A DNA stretch of 64,000 bases from the NCBI GenBank assembly GCA_963573315.1, contig OY752144.1, positions 800,501 to 864,500 of the forward strand. Reading direction: 5' to 3'. A model generated the notes under the pieces. It ran no database searches and was not told where the DNA came from. It saw only the letters and a list, made by a program, of their open reading frames with translations. The stretch is from Entomortierella parvispora. Taxonomy: Eukaryota > Mortierellomycota > Mortierellomycetes > Mortierellales > Mortierellaceae. Shown here in pieces: positions 10,772 through 21,057 of the stretch (within the stretch, counting starts at the first letter, position 1; each line of letters begins with the position of its first letter). A program made the translations under genes and the position numbers.

Positions 10772-12585
10772 CTATTCGACGTTACGGAATTCCTTGTTAG
10801 AGCCTTCCTCCAATGGATCTTCCGTCTTCCTTTTTCTTGATGTGTCAGTAGCGTTGTCGGCTAGATTATTATCGATAGTCACAGGCGTCAAGGACGCGTT
10901 ATCCACATCATCTTCGGTGGTTCCATGGTCGCCATGATCACCATAGTCCAGAACCTACACCAAAGAAAAGCGCCGAGAAAAAAAGGAAGATGAGTTGAGA
11001 GGGATCCAATGCAATTTTTCCTATGCAAAATACCCGCCAATACATGACCCCATAAGTTCTAAAGAGTACCTCAAAGTACGTAGACTCTGTGTAGTCTTCA
11101 TCAGTTCCATGTTGATACCTCATAGCAGCAACGCATCGCCTCTCATCAAATTTGACTTGCCAGATGAAAGCCATGCCCGTCAAGAGGGTCCGTAGATACT
11201 TCCCGGTCTTGAAATCCCACAACCTCAGACTTCCATCGCTTCCAGAGATGATCTTTTTATCGTCGCTGTGGAAACCAGTGATGGCGGCGTCATGTCCTGT
11301 CAGGGTATGCAAACAGACTCCAAGGACTGGATCCCAGATCCGAAGGGTATTGTCGGCAGATGCAGAGACTAGGTGTCCGGAAACAGGGCTCCACCTCAAC
11401 AGTCCAACAAGAGATTCGTGACCTGAAAGAATGACATGAGAAGAAGAAAAAAAGACAAATAGGGTGTTTGTAAGGTTGTTTATGAAAATATATCATCCAC
11501 ATGTACCGCCTACCTTGAAGCACATGCAGGCAAGTGCCATCCTCGAGCGACCATACGCGGATGTCGCTGTCCATGCTTCCGCTCATGCAAATATTTCGCG
11601 TACGGTCCAGAGCCACAGAGTAGACTTTTTGTGTGTGCCCGTGCAGCCGATGAACAAGCGCTCCAGTGCAGATGTTCCAAACGCCGACTGTGGTATCATA
11701 CGAGCCTGAAATGAGAGTACTTCCCTCGGCCGCTATGTCTCGGATAGAGAGGGTATGTCCTGATAGAGAATGCAAAAGCCAGGCATCCGTGTCTGTCGGT
11801 GAGAGATGGCCATTGCGCTCTGGGTCGGGGAGGCGCCAAACGGCCAGTGTGGCATCTCTTGACCCAGAGACGATCACAGGGAACTCTGGTTCATAACGAG
11901 GTACTCCTTTGGGATCCGTGTTGACGTTTACGGGCAAGACGATTTGAAGACAGCGGACCGTCGAGCTATGGTGTCTTAAGACGTGGGTGCAGACTCCCTT
12001 CTCAATATCCCATACGCGCACGGTTCGATCCGTGGCACCGGAGACAAGGGTGTTGCCCACGAATTGAAGACACCAGACGCCACCCTCGTGGCCTTCCAGC
12101 CTCTGAAGTCGCTCTCCTGAGCGTATGTCGAAAATCTCGATGACTTGGCTATCATAGCCAGCCACGATTTTGTCTGCGTCGAACTGGAGGCAGGTCACGA
12201 CTTTGTCTTCGTGTCCTTTGAACTGGAGGCGCTTTACCCAGTCTTTGTCCCAGTTCTCGCGAGTCGGATGTTGACTAGTCGAAGGCAATAGTGTGTTCTC
12301 TGCGGTCTGGGCAGGATACAAGTCCGCGGCTGCCTCCGAATTTTTTTCCAAGACTTTGTCGTTTAGCTGCGGGGTTGTCATATCGACTAGCGTTGGTCCC
12401 AAGAATCGGCTTGGAGGGGAATGAAAAGGATGCAAAGATGCAGAGCGAGGAGGAGATGAACATGCGTGTACATTTTATAGGCATGAATGAATGCTCGTCG
12501 ACTGCAGTGCGCCCTTGTGCTTGTGCCCTTTTTTTTCTGCTCAGCTTCTTTATCTGCTCAGCAAAGAAATCACGTCGCAAAGATC
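10566..12585. repeat. Tandem duplication unit, copy B (about 2.0 kb)
   Basis: Second copy of the WD40 gene unit, in the same orientation as copy A. Introns and flanks match as well as exons. It differs from copy A by scattered substitutions, a 3-base in-frame insertion near 10806 (one extra Ser codon) and promoter differences. Confidence 0.9.
10772..12381 (-). CDS. Cdc4/Fbw7-like WD40 protein lacking an F-box, copy B
   Basis: Paralogue of the neighbouring WD40 gene; 467 residues. Exons are 12381-11514, 11422-11070 and 10954-10772, with intron positions identical to copy A. Exons 1 and 2 have exactly the same length as in copy A (868 and 353 nt). Replacements relative to copy A include His/Arg before ENWDKDW, Asp-Lys to Ser-Gln in the first repeat, Asp/Gly in LEGHEGG, Cys/Arg after LPDPE, and Ala/Thr before GKYLRT. 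Several fall in propeller loops that could contact ligands. An in-frame ATG at 12435 would add 18 residues, but copy A has no equivalent, so the conserved ATG is preferred. TATAAAA starts at 12479, 98 bases before the ATG. Confidence 0.85.
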
Positions 12586-12901
12586 TCTGACACGTAACGG
12601 CACGTACATCAAAATTTACTCAAGGGCATACTCAAGGGCAACATTCCAAATTCTGTTGATTTTTTTTTTGCCCCAAGCGACCCAAGTGAGACAACCCTTC
12701 GCAATGCAAACTTTCTTTATGTTTTAGAAAAAGGTCTTTCACTTTTTATTCATGAGAGAGAATAGTAAACTAGAACAGACAAAAGAAGCTATATACAAAC
12801 GTTTGCTCTGCTCAATTCTCTAAAGACAAACTCCCTTTAGTCTTCTGCGTTAACTGCAGATTAAGCAGAGGACCAGGAGCTTGTTCAAAACGATCCTTTC
12901 T
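12382..12901. other. Intergenic: copy B promoter and 3' region of the Gln-rich gene
   Basis: TATAAAA (minus strand) begins at 12479. A/T-rich sequence follows towards 12900, suitable for a 3' UTR of the Gln-rich gene. No further gene is seen. Confidence 0.6.
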
Positions 12902-13258
12902 TTACTGGATGCGCTGGTCACGGCCCTGCTGCTGCTGCTGCTGGGACTTCTGGCCGGGCTGCTGGGATTGCTGCTTGTTGGCACCCTGGGCACCACGGGA
13001 CTGGGTGGACTGAGCCTGAGCAGAGGCCTGACCGTGCTGCTGCTGTTGCTGCTGGCGACCGGAGGCCTGGCCGTGCTCGAGGTGGGACTGATTGGACTGG
13101 TTGGACTGGGCGGACTGGGCCGAAGCGTGGGACTGGTTACCCTGGGCGGACGAGGACTGTTGACCACGCTGGTTGGGGTTCGACTGGTTCTGGTTCTGAA
13201 CCTTCTGGCCCTTGGAAGCAGACTGCTGCTGCTGGCGGTTGGAAGTGGAGGAGTTCAT
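12902..13258 (-). CDS. Small Gln/Ser/Asn-rich low-complexity protein
   Basis: A single-exon gene for 118 residues, about half of them Gln or Ser, with Gln runs up to six and repeated dipeptides (SNQSNQS, AQSAQS, GQASGRQ). There is no signal peptide, membrane segment or domain, and almost no hydrophobic residues. Such hydrophilic, disordered proteins act in desiccation or heat protection or in condensates; here that is inference only. The ATG follows a CAAC-rich leader typical of abundant transcripts. A TATAAAA begins 99 bases upstream at 13357. It is transcribed away from another small Gln-rich protein gene whose ATG is exactly 1 kb away. Confidence 0.7.
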   Translation of the reverse strand: MNSSTSNRQQQQSASKGQKVQNQNQSNPNQRGQQSSSAQGNQSHASAQSAQSNQSNQSHLEHGQASGRQQQQQQHGQASAQAQSTQSRGAQGANKQQSQQPGQKSQQQQQQGRDQRIQ

Positions 13259-13350
13259 GTTGGTTTGTGTGTGGGTGGGTGGGTGAGTGGGCTTGTTGTG
13301 TTGGTGAGAGGAGAGCTTGATGTCGAAAAAATGGGAGATGCGAAGGCCGC

Positions 13351-13357
13351 TTTTATA
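13351..13357 (-). promoter_or_regulatory. TATA box of the minus-strand Gln-rich gene
   Basis: TATAAAA on the minus strand, first T 99 bases before the A of the start codon at 13258. The divergent partner has a TATA box at the same distance. Confidence 0.65.
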
Positions 13358-14158
13358 TCCTAATTCCAGCCTCCTCTTATGTCTCTTTTTTTCCTACAAG
13401 TTTTCTCAAAGTCCTCTCTCTCCTAGAGAGCGCAGTGAGAGGCCAGAGATGGCTGTTGTTTTCTGCCGTCATAATTGGTAGAAGAAAAGACGCCATTGTG
13501 CCTCACGTATATTTTTTCGCGACATCCTTCAAAATTTTTTTAGTGGACGAGATCCTTCAGCAATGAACATGAGAGGATCAGGGTGTCGAGGTGCAACAAT
13601 GCTGCGACGTTCGGTCGTGGTGTTGCAGCTGCACAGAACGTTAAAGAACCTTTTTTTAGCCCGTTTTGTACGTAAGTGACCCGGGAACACCCCAATTGAC
13701 GAGTAAGGTCGCCAAGACTGCGAGTGCATGTTTAGCCTGGGCTGTCTCTGAGAGGATGGTCAGGTTTCTGATCTCCTGTCTTGACACCATACAAGGGCTC
13801 CTTTCGTTTGACAGGTAATAGCCGTCTCAACCAAAACGGCAAGACGCGAATCTGAGACGCGTTCAAAATATCATTCGACATGGTCAGTGTGGCACACGAT
13901 AAATCACAGAACGCGTCCTGCATCTGGTGTCTGTGAGAAGGTTTTCTGCCGCCCATTTCCTAACGTCATCCTTACAAACACCCTCGATTGGGCATTCCAA
14001 CTTCAACTTGTCTGATTCTTGAGGTCTGATCGCGGTCTCTTCGCAACTGCAGAGAATCAAGTCTTGGACGCATCCTAGACAACATGAAAATCTTTCCTAG
14101 GAGCGATGAGAATTTTTTTTTTCATCTTTTTTTGGTCTCTCAAAGGAGGATGCATTTG

Positions 14159-14166
14159 TATAAAAA
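14159..14166 (+). promoter_or_regulatory. TATA box of the plus-strand LEA-like gene
   Basis: TATAAAAA beginning 99 bases upstream of the ATG at 14258. The leader that follows is pyrimidine- and CAAC-rich. Confidence 0.65.
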
Positions 14167-14257
14167 CTGATGGCGCCATTTCTCGTCAACCTCACATCAT
14201 CTTCACTCTCTCTCAACCAACCAACCAACCCACCCTAAAAACAACACTCTAAACAAC

Positions 14258-14569
14258 ATGGATCGTCTCAACAACGCTGCTAACAAGGCCTCCAAGACCG
14301 CCAACCAGACCGCCGAGTCCGCCCACCGTGTCGGCGACATGGCCCACAATGCCGCCGGCAAGGCCCAGTCCGCTGGCCAGGCTATGGGTGGAAACCAGCA
14401 GATGCACTCTGGCCTCAACCAGCAGAACCAGCAGCCAGGCCATGCCATGTCCCAGAACCAGCAGCACGGTCAACAGCCCTTGAACCAGCAGCAGGGTCAG
14501 AAGCAGCAGGGTCAGAACTGCGGTTCCAAGAACGACAAGAGCTGCTCCGGCAAGACCGGTTGCAACTAA
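14258..14569 (+). CDS. Small LEA/hydrophilin-like Gln-rich protein
   Basis: A single-exon gene for 103 residues. The N-terminal 45 residues are an Ala/Asn/Lys-rich amphipathic stretch (LNNAANKASKTANQT, GDMAHNAAGKAQSAGQAM) resembling group-3 LEA 11-mers. The middle is Gln/Asn/Gly-rich. The end is Cys-rich (NCGSKNDKSCSGKTGCN). There is no signal peptide. Codons are nearly all of the C-ending preferred type, which suggests high expression. LEA-like proteins protect against water loss; that role is inferred. An AATAAA lies at 14664-14669. It is divergently paired with the Gln-rich gene at 12902-13258. Confidence 0.75.
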   Translation: MDRLNNAANKASKTANQTAESAHRVGDMAHNAAGKAQSAGQAMGGNQQMHSGLNQQNQQPGHAMSQNQQHGQQPLNQQQGQKQQGQNCGSKNDKSCSGKTGCN

Positions 14570-15060
14570 ATATCTAGACAAATCTTGCTCTAGATTTTCG
14601 AGTGCTTGGGTTCTTATACCCATCCAGCTCTCCTTTAGAATTGTAGGATTTTCATTGTATATAAATAAAGACAATCCTCGATCCCAAAACCAATTCAAGA
14701 AACGCCTTCTGTCTCATCTCATCTCTTAAAGCAATTGTCATTTCTTCCACCTCATCATTTGCAATAGTTGCTTTTATTTTACGTGTTTGGTGCTTCATCA
14801 TCATGCGTACACTGTGCTTCGTTACCGCATTCAAAAAGCGCAACGTTCATTGGGGGGTGTCGCTGACTCTACCTAGCAACTCCAGTAGTGGGGCCAGTCA
14901 TTTCTGATTCGGCATCGAGCAGGATTCTTGTAGGTTGTTCAGATCCGTTTTTTTTTTTTTTTTTTTTTGTTTCTCAAAAAGTTTCGCAATGTGCTCAATA
15001 ACTTCCTATCGTTATAGTACAAATTGAGGTTTATTAACATCAGAGGCCGCCGTTGTGCGA
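14570..15060. other. Intergenic, convergent 3' regions
   Basis: It contains the poly(A) signal of the LEA-like gene (14664-14669) and a T run at about 14949-14968 near the 3' end of the transcription factor. No gene is seen. Confidence 0.6.
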
Positions 15061-15646
15061 CTACTGCTGTTGCTGTTGCTGTTGGAACTTGAAGAGTTTG
15101 TCTGCATCTCCAATGGCTTGACGGATACCGAGAGGGACACCGGCGCTGTCGTTCATGTAGCCATGAAAGGACCCTGTCATGTCCAACAGCTGGAAGGACT
15201 CTGGCGAAGGTGTGTCATCCGCCGACATTGTCCGAGTACGGTCCTGGTAGTCTTGAGGTGGATTTGTAATCGGCGACAACGACGATACGGTTCCTTGCTG
15301 CTGTTGCTGTTGTTGCTGTTGCTGCTGCTGTTGTAGTTGCTGTTGTTGCAGTTGTTGTTGTTGTTGTTGCTGCTGCTGCTGCTGTCGCTGTTGCTGCTGT
15401 TGTTGTTGGTGCAAATAAGCCGATGCAAAATTAAGTGCATTCTCTTGACTGAATCCATCCTGGTAGGCCATAGAGGACGAGTTGAGCATCGACATGAGAT
15501 CATTTTGATCTTGGTCAGAGTTCAATTGTTGATAGTTGTTCAAACTAGAAAAGTTGGACAAGAATGACGTTTCTGGAGTGGATCCGAGTTGTTGATTCTG
15601 ATGTTGAAACTGTTGCTGTTGCTGATGTTCTTGCTGTCGTTGCTGC

Positions 15647-15681
<35 letters not shown>

Positions 15682-18652
15682 CAATTGCTCAAATTGACGT
15701 TGCTGGTTTAAGCGATGTTGTTCTTGAATTTGAGCGGCAGTGAGCTGATGCAAAGACGTCATAGGTAGAGTGGAATCTGAAAACTGTCGCTGATGTTGTT
15801 GCTGTTGCTGCTGTCGTTGCTGCTCCTCTTGGAAGGCCAAAAATTGGGCCAGGGACATCATCGGTCCAGGGTTGACTGGTCCTGGTCCTCCAGGAGCAGA
15901 TGACATTAGCTGCCGCTGAGATTGAGCAAACGCTGCAAAATCTGACTGGAATATTGAAGACGATCCCACTCCGACTGGTGGTGAGGGCAACGCCCTTGAA
16001 TCTGATGTATTGCTGCCAAAATTTTGAGCGTTGAGGTTGATGGCAGCCGTGCCCAAGTCGAACATCGACGGTACGGCCTGAGTGGACATGCTCGGTCGCG
16101 AGCTCGTCTCTGGCGAGGGTGAGGTCTTGAATTGCCTTTCCAAGTCGTCATCCATTACAGTCTTCTCTTCCTCAGATTCTACGAGATGGCGTCCAGTAAA
16201 CAATGGTTGATAAGGTGCTGGCTCGTCTGAGACTGCCACAGATCGACCCTGGGTTTCACATGTGCCTGAGAACGGCTGGCTTGATCTGCTACCATCCGAG
16301 GTCCTGCTTTGGGTTGAACTCTTGGTTCCAGAGAGTGTAGCTGTACTTTGGCTTCTGGCAATACCGGCAGCACCGGCTGCGCCTGAATTAGACGAGTTCG
16401 CTGATCTCGCAGAGGTCTGCACAGGAGGCGAGGCGATCGTGCTGGAGTTACTTCCTGCAGAAGACGGTCCTGAAACCTTTGGCGAAATCTTTCGGATCCG
16501 GATCGGCGCTACTCCAGACCCGCCAAAGTTCCTTGCGCCGTATTTTTGCGACATAGGCAAAATGGGCTTTAGTACTGGCCGCTGGTCCTGTTGCGCTGGG
16601 GTCAATGTCGCCATGTGCCCATGACTGTTCCCAGAACTTTCCATGGCTGTGTCGAGAGAGCTCTTCAAAAGTTCCACCTCCTTTCCAACATCAACCGCCG
16701 TGGATTCCCGCAGGATCAAATTCAGGAGCGCAAGTGAACGCTTGAACATGATGGGACTACTGCCGCCTCGGCGAATGTCGTTCACTTGGATCGTCGCGGC
16801 TGCGATCAAACAGTAGATGGCAAAATAGCATCCACGGATGGGATATGTGAGAGGAGTTATGCCGTGGTTGGTGTAGAGGTCGTCCATGATGACCGTGATC
16901 GTAATGGCGGATGTTGTACAGGACTCCCTTGCGATGGACGAAAATTCGATGTGACTTATACTAGAGTCCTCAGCATAGCACCGCTGAAACATGACACAGC
17001 ATGCGTGGTAGACGGTATGGAGCATGGCAACAAAAGGCGTGTGCGGAGACATGTTGGAGGCCAGCTGAAGGCGCGCAGGCAAGTTCTTTCGCCAGTTGGT
17101 CATCAGCTCGTGAATATGAACACCCTGCTGGATCGTCTCCTCTGGACGGACGACCTTGGTGAGAAATTTGCGGACGAGGATAAGGGCTTGGTGATTGATC
17201 TTTGACAGCTTGACGTACTCGACCATGTTGAGGATATTTTCAATTTCCTGGGTATCATTTGGATCCTCAGTGTCGGTGCGGGGGAGATCTGCGTCAGGCT
17301 CGACCTCCCGGAAGCTCATGGTCCTTCCTTGCGACACGGAGATGAACTGGTCTAGAGAAAAGATAGTCCAGAACAGCCTTCTCCGCACTTCATGGCTCTC
17401 AGGATCCAGCTTGACATTGACGGGAGTAGTCTTGTGCAATTGCAGCTCCTATCAGCGATTAGCAAGATGAAATACAAACGCTATTAGTTGTGGGTCTGTG
17501 TGGTGCGCCTGTGAACTTCACAGGGGGGATTCAATAATAACGGCATCTTATTTGTGGATTCTTTTTGCGCACATGAAGATCCGCTCGGCCGAGTCTTACC
17601 CTGGCTAGCACAATCACCATCTGAGTGTACATGTATGTGCGGAAGTAGAATCCTGTGTGCTTGACCCGCTCCTGGTACTTGATGATCAGGAGCAGCGCCT
17701 GGATGGTCGACAGGCGGGGCTTGTCTAGCGTGTCATCGAGACAGCTCTGCCAGAATTCAAAGTACCGGCGACCTTCCTGCTCCTGTCCCGGCGCATAGTG
17801 TGATGCCACGGAGTACATGGCCGCAAGAAGAAAGTCCGGTACGGGGTCCTTGGGGTCGTGCAGGCGTCGGAGGAAGCTGGGTTTGTGGAGGACCAAGACA
17901 TAGGGGTGCACATGCTGAAAGTACAAGTCAATGAGGTCAGGGCGGATGTCAACCAGCGGCACAGATCGGCCCCGGACGGAGCGGTGGTGCCCAGAAGAGC
18001 CGGCGCTGTTTCTCTTGCCCATATTGGGCTTGGTCTCTGCGTTGTCCACCCTGTGGGCCCCTGAGGACGAAGGCGGGGCTTCTGATTCGGGTGCAGAGAG
18101 TTCCTCAGAGGAGGTCTCTGTGGAGTCATTGTCGCCGGCGACCTGACTGAAGGACCGGAGAGTATGGGGCGCAATGCCAAAGGCGTCGATCTGGAGACGG
18201 TCCATGACTTGAGATAGATCCTCCGTAGGGGACGACTTGCCGCCCAAGGGAAAGGTGTTTGAGGTGCTGTTGCTCCTGTTCAGTCTGTTGTTGGGGTATC
18301 CGGAGAGAAAGGAGGACGAGGGCGTGGATCTGGAGTAAAGCGACAAGTCGTTTGCAAGGGCTGAGGACGAGGACGAGGACAAGGAGTTGGCGAGGGTGCG
18401 GAGTCGCTCCCTCTCCCTGTCCTTGGCCCGCTGCTCTTTTTCCCGCTGATGGACCAGGTGGGGATTGTTTTCCTCCATGACCTTGTCCATGTCGAGGACA
18501 ATGCCGTTCTTTTGAGCAAAGATGCAGGCGGTTCCTATGCGGGCACAGGTCGAGCACTTGTCGCCCTGTCCATCATAGTTGCATCTGGTCTTGCGTCGGC
18601 GGCACTCCTGGCAAGAGATGCGGGCAATCAGTCTGGGCTTGATCTTTGTCAT
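15061..18652 (-). CDS. Zn2Cys6 transcription factor with fungal-specific domain and poly-Gln tail
   Basis: A nuclear regulator of about 1146 residues. Exons are 18652-17600 and 17448-15061. The binuclear zinc cluster is near residues 11-40: CQECRRRKTRC, then C-x2-C (CSTC), then a final Cys before IFAQKNG. A basic coiled-coil linker follows (REKEQRAKDRERERL). The fungal-specific transcription factor domain begins at about LIDLYFQHVHPYVLVLHKPSF and continues through RRRLFWTIFSLDQFISVSQGR. The C-terminal 450 residues are Ser- then Gln-rich with at least four long Gln tracts, one at the extreme C-terminus; this is likely an activation region. The target pathway cannot be told from sequence. The 5' flank carries an ATGA microsatellite at about 18867-18901. 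Confidence 0.88.
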
Positions 18653-19407
18653 TGCACACGAGTGGATGTGGAGGAGGAGAGACTGGTCGGGGTCAGAATG
18701 AGGGTGGTGTCGTGCCGGAGGAGGAGGGGGAGGAGGAGGAGAAGATGGGAGGGAGGAGGGGGGAGGAGAGGGCGAAGAGAAGGGAAGGGAGGGCGATGAT
18801 AATGAATGCAGCCCAGGAAGGATGAGGAGGGAGGGGATAAAAAGAGAAAAAGAACAATGGAGAAAGATGAATGAATGAATGAATGAATGAATGAATGAAT
18901 GCAGAGAGACATCAAAAGTTCTCTGCGCGGAAAAGGAACGCACACAGAGACGATCGAATGTGGAGGAGCAATATTCGACGGGCGCCCTTCTTTTCGTTCC
19001 TGCTCCTTCTTTCATTTCTCTCTTCTTCTTCTTCCTCTTCATCCTTCCATCCTTCCTCTCTTTCGCCTTTGTTATTCTCGCTTTCGACTCGAACCACCTC
19101 CCCTCGCCTCTGTCATCTGGGAGTAACGCGGAAACTACGTCTGTGCCCAAGCGCATTGCCACAGGACGTCTTCCCTCCTTCCTGCTCTCACATTATTGTT
19201 TACCATGTCCTTCTTCTCCCTGAAGATCCATTAATGTCACGCAACTCTCAACTTTATACACAACCAACGGTCTTTGGATGGCTCTATGTTCTTCTCTATG
19301 TCAAATTGCCCTCTCACAACTCGTGTTGTTTGTTTGCTGTTCTTGCCGAGGCTGCCTCTTGATCTGTTAAGAGATCGAGGCTCCTATTCCTTTTTGTTCG
19401 CTCTCTA
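18653..19407. other. Promoter of the Zn2Cys6 gene with (ATGA)n repeat
   Basis: Purine/pyrimidine-biased promoter DNA: GGAGG-rich at about 18715-18835, roughly nine ATGA units at 18867-18901, then TTC/TCC-rich sequence. Open frames here are compositional. The COX11 3' region ends the stretch. Confidence 0.6.
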
Positions 19408-20362
19408 TTATTGCTGCTGCTCCGAAATTCCAGGCTGCTTCTCAAACGGCATACCTCTCGCCTTGAAGAATGTATAACTCAACACCACCGTGTCCACATC
19501 CGCCATATCCGGGTCCTTTGCAAACTCGGGATCCAAGAAGAAAAAGATGGGCATATCAACCTCCTCGCCCGACATCAGCTTTTGTTCCTCAAAACAGAAG
19601 CACTGGATCTTGTTAAAGTACGGCGCCACCTTGGAGGGGGTCACATTGTAGGTCGCAATGCCAATCACATCCTCCTGAGATTTGTTCCGGGCCGTATAAA
19701 AGGCCAGGGCAGTCTCGCCAGGCAAGACCTGGACCATCCGCTGTTGAGGTTGAAACGACCATTGCAAGGATGTGGATGTGTCGGCATTGAACTTGATCTT
19801 GATGCGACGGTGGTTCTCCTGGGGGACCAGACGTTCGGGGGCAAACTTTGTCTCGCCTACCATGGGTGCACCTCCGAGTCCTGTGGCGGAGCAAAACATA
19901 CGGTACAAGGGAACAGCAGCATAGGACAATCCCAAGGTGCCCATGAGAATCGACGCTGTGTAATAAAGCAGATCCGTGTTCCTGGCCTTGACCTTTCGTC
20001 TGAAATCAGAAGCCTCTGTCTGAGCCTGGGGACGCTGTGCTGGCCGTGATGATGGTGGTGGCGATGATGTATAGGCTTTAGGTTTCGAGGTGTTGAAGGA
20101 TCTCTGAGCAGCTGCTGGGTATTTGGATCGGATCGACATTCTTGTAGCGCTCGAGAACTAGATAAGAGGAGGTTTGTTTGTTTGTTAGAGCCTTGGGATT
20201 GCAGCTTGTTTCGGCCCTTCAAGAGTCCACTAGGTGCGACCAGGAGAAGGAGTGAAGTGGATTCAATGAGGGCAACAGGGGTCCATGGTCTACCTGGCAT
20301 GTGATGGCAGTGGAGGCCAGACCAAGTCGGTGGGCCATGGTTCTTGCAGGGGCGGTGGCCAT
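19408..20362 (-). CDS. COX11: Cytochrome c oxidase copper chaperone Cox11
   Basis: An inner mitochondrial membrane protein that delivers copper to the CuB site of Cox1. Exons are 20362-20294 and 20157-19408; the product is 272 residues. Exon 1 supplies the start of an Arg/Ser/Ala mitochondrial presequence (MATAPARTMAHRLGL) that joins FSSATRMSIRSK in exon 2. One membrane helix (LLYYTASILMGTLGLSYAAV) is followed by PLYRMFC, typical of the family. The intermembrane-space domain has PERLVPQ, VLPGETALAFYTARN and the copper-binding CFCF motif (KIQCFCFEEQ), then FFFLDPEFA and LSYTFF. The intron starts GTAGAC and ends TATCTAG. An internal start at 20139 would lose part of the presequence. Confidence 0.95.
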
Positions 20363-21057
20363 TGGGTGCGATTGTGGTTTAGTGAGAAGGAGACGGAATG
20401 GGATCCGAAAAGAGCAAAGGAAGGAAGGCGAATCCCGGGTTGGTCGCAAGGCAGGGGGGGAAGACTGAAGAGCGGACTGGCGGTGATGGTGGTCCGTGGA
20501 ATGGGAAGGGAAGCCGTGATCAGCCGTCCCTGAAGGTGGCGTGCAGCCCACTGTCTCTCGCCGTGTGGCCAGAAACGGCCGTGCCGAGAGAGTTCGTTGT
20601 GTGTGTTTTGTGTGCTGCAGAGGGGTCTTTTTTCTTCGGTGGCGCACTTTTCGCAGTCACTCTTTTTTTTCCACGCACGATCGACTTGAGACGCGTGCGA
20701 GTCGTGTCTTGCTTTGAAGGATTTTTTCCTTTTTTTTTTTTTTTTTTTTTTCGTTTCCCCACCTCCTAGGGACTCTCTCTCTTCCCCACCCTTCTTGCAA
20801 AACCTATCAAACGCAAAGGTGGGAAACGAAAAAACCCTGCGCGCCCTTGTCTCTGATTCACGCGCTTCAATGGCTGTTATAAAATTCTTCTTTCCCCGCA
20901 ATCTCCCCTTCACCATTCCACTCCACAAGCAAACAACAAAAAAAAACTTTTTTCCTGTTTTCTTCCTTTCCCTTTATCTCCTTCTTGTATCTTCCTTCTC
21001 CCTTCTAACCGCTACGAAAACACAGTCTTGAATTCGCCGTTTACCTTTTGAAAAACC
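20363..21057. other. Divergent promoter between COX11 and the TMEM198-type gene
   Basis: It contains a T run at about 20730-20750 and CT-rich elements close to each start. The two genes are transcribed away from each other. No coding sequence is supported. Confidence 0.6.

Larger units (their letters stand above)
13259..14257. other. Shared 1-kb divergent promoter region
   Basis: No coding sequence is seen. Each end has a TATA box 99 bases from its gene and a pyrimidine/CAAC-rich leader. The middle contains several GAG/CTC-type and TTC-rich stretches, but I could not single out a known operator with confidence. Confidence 0.55.
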
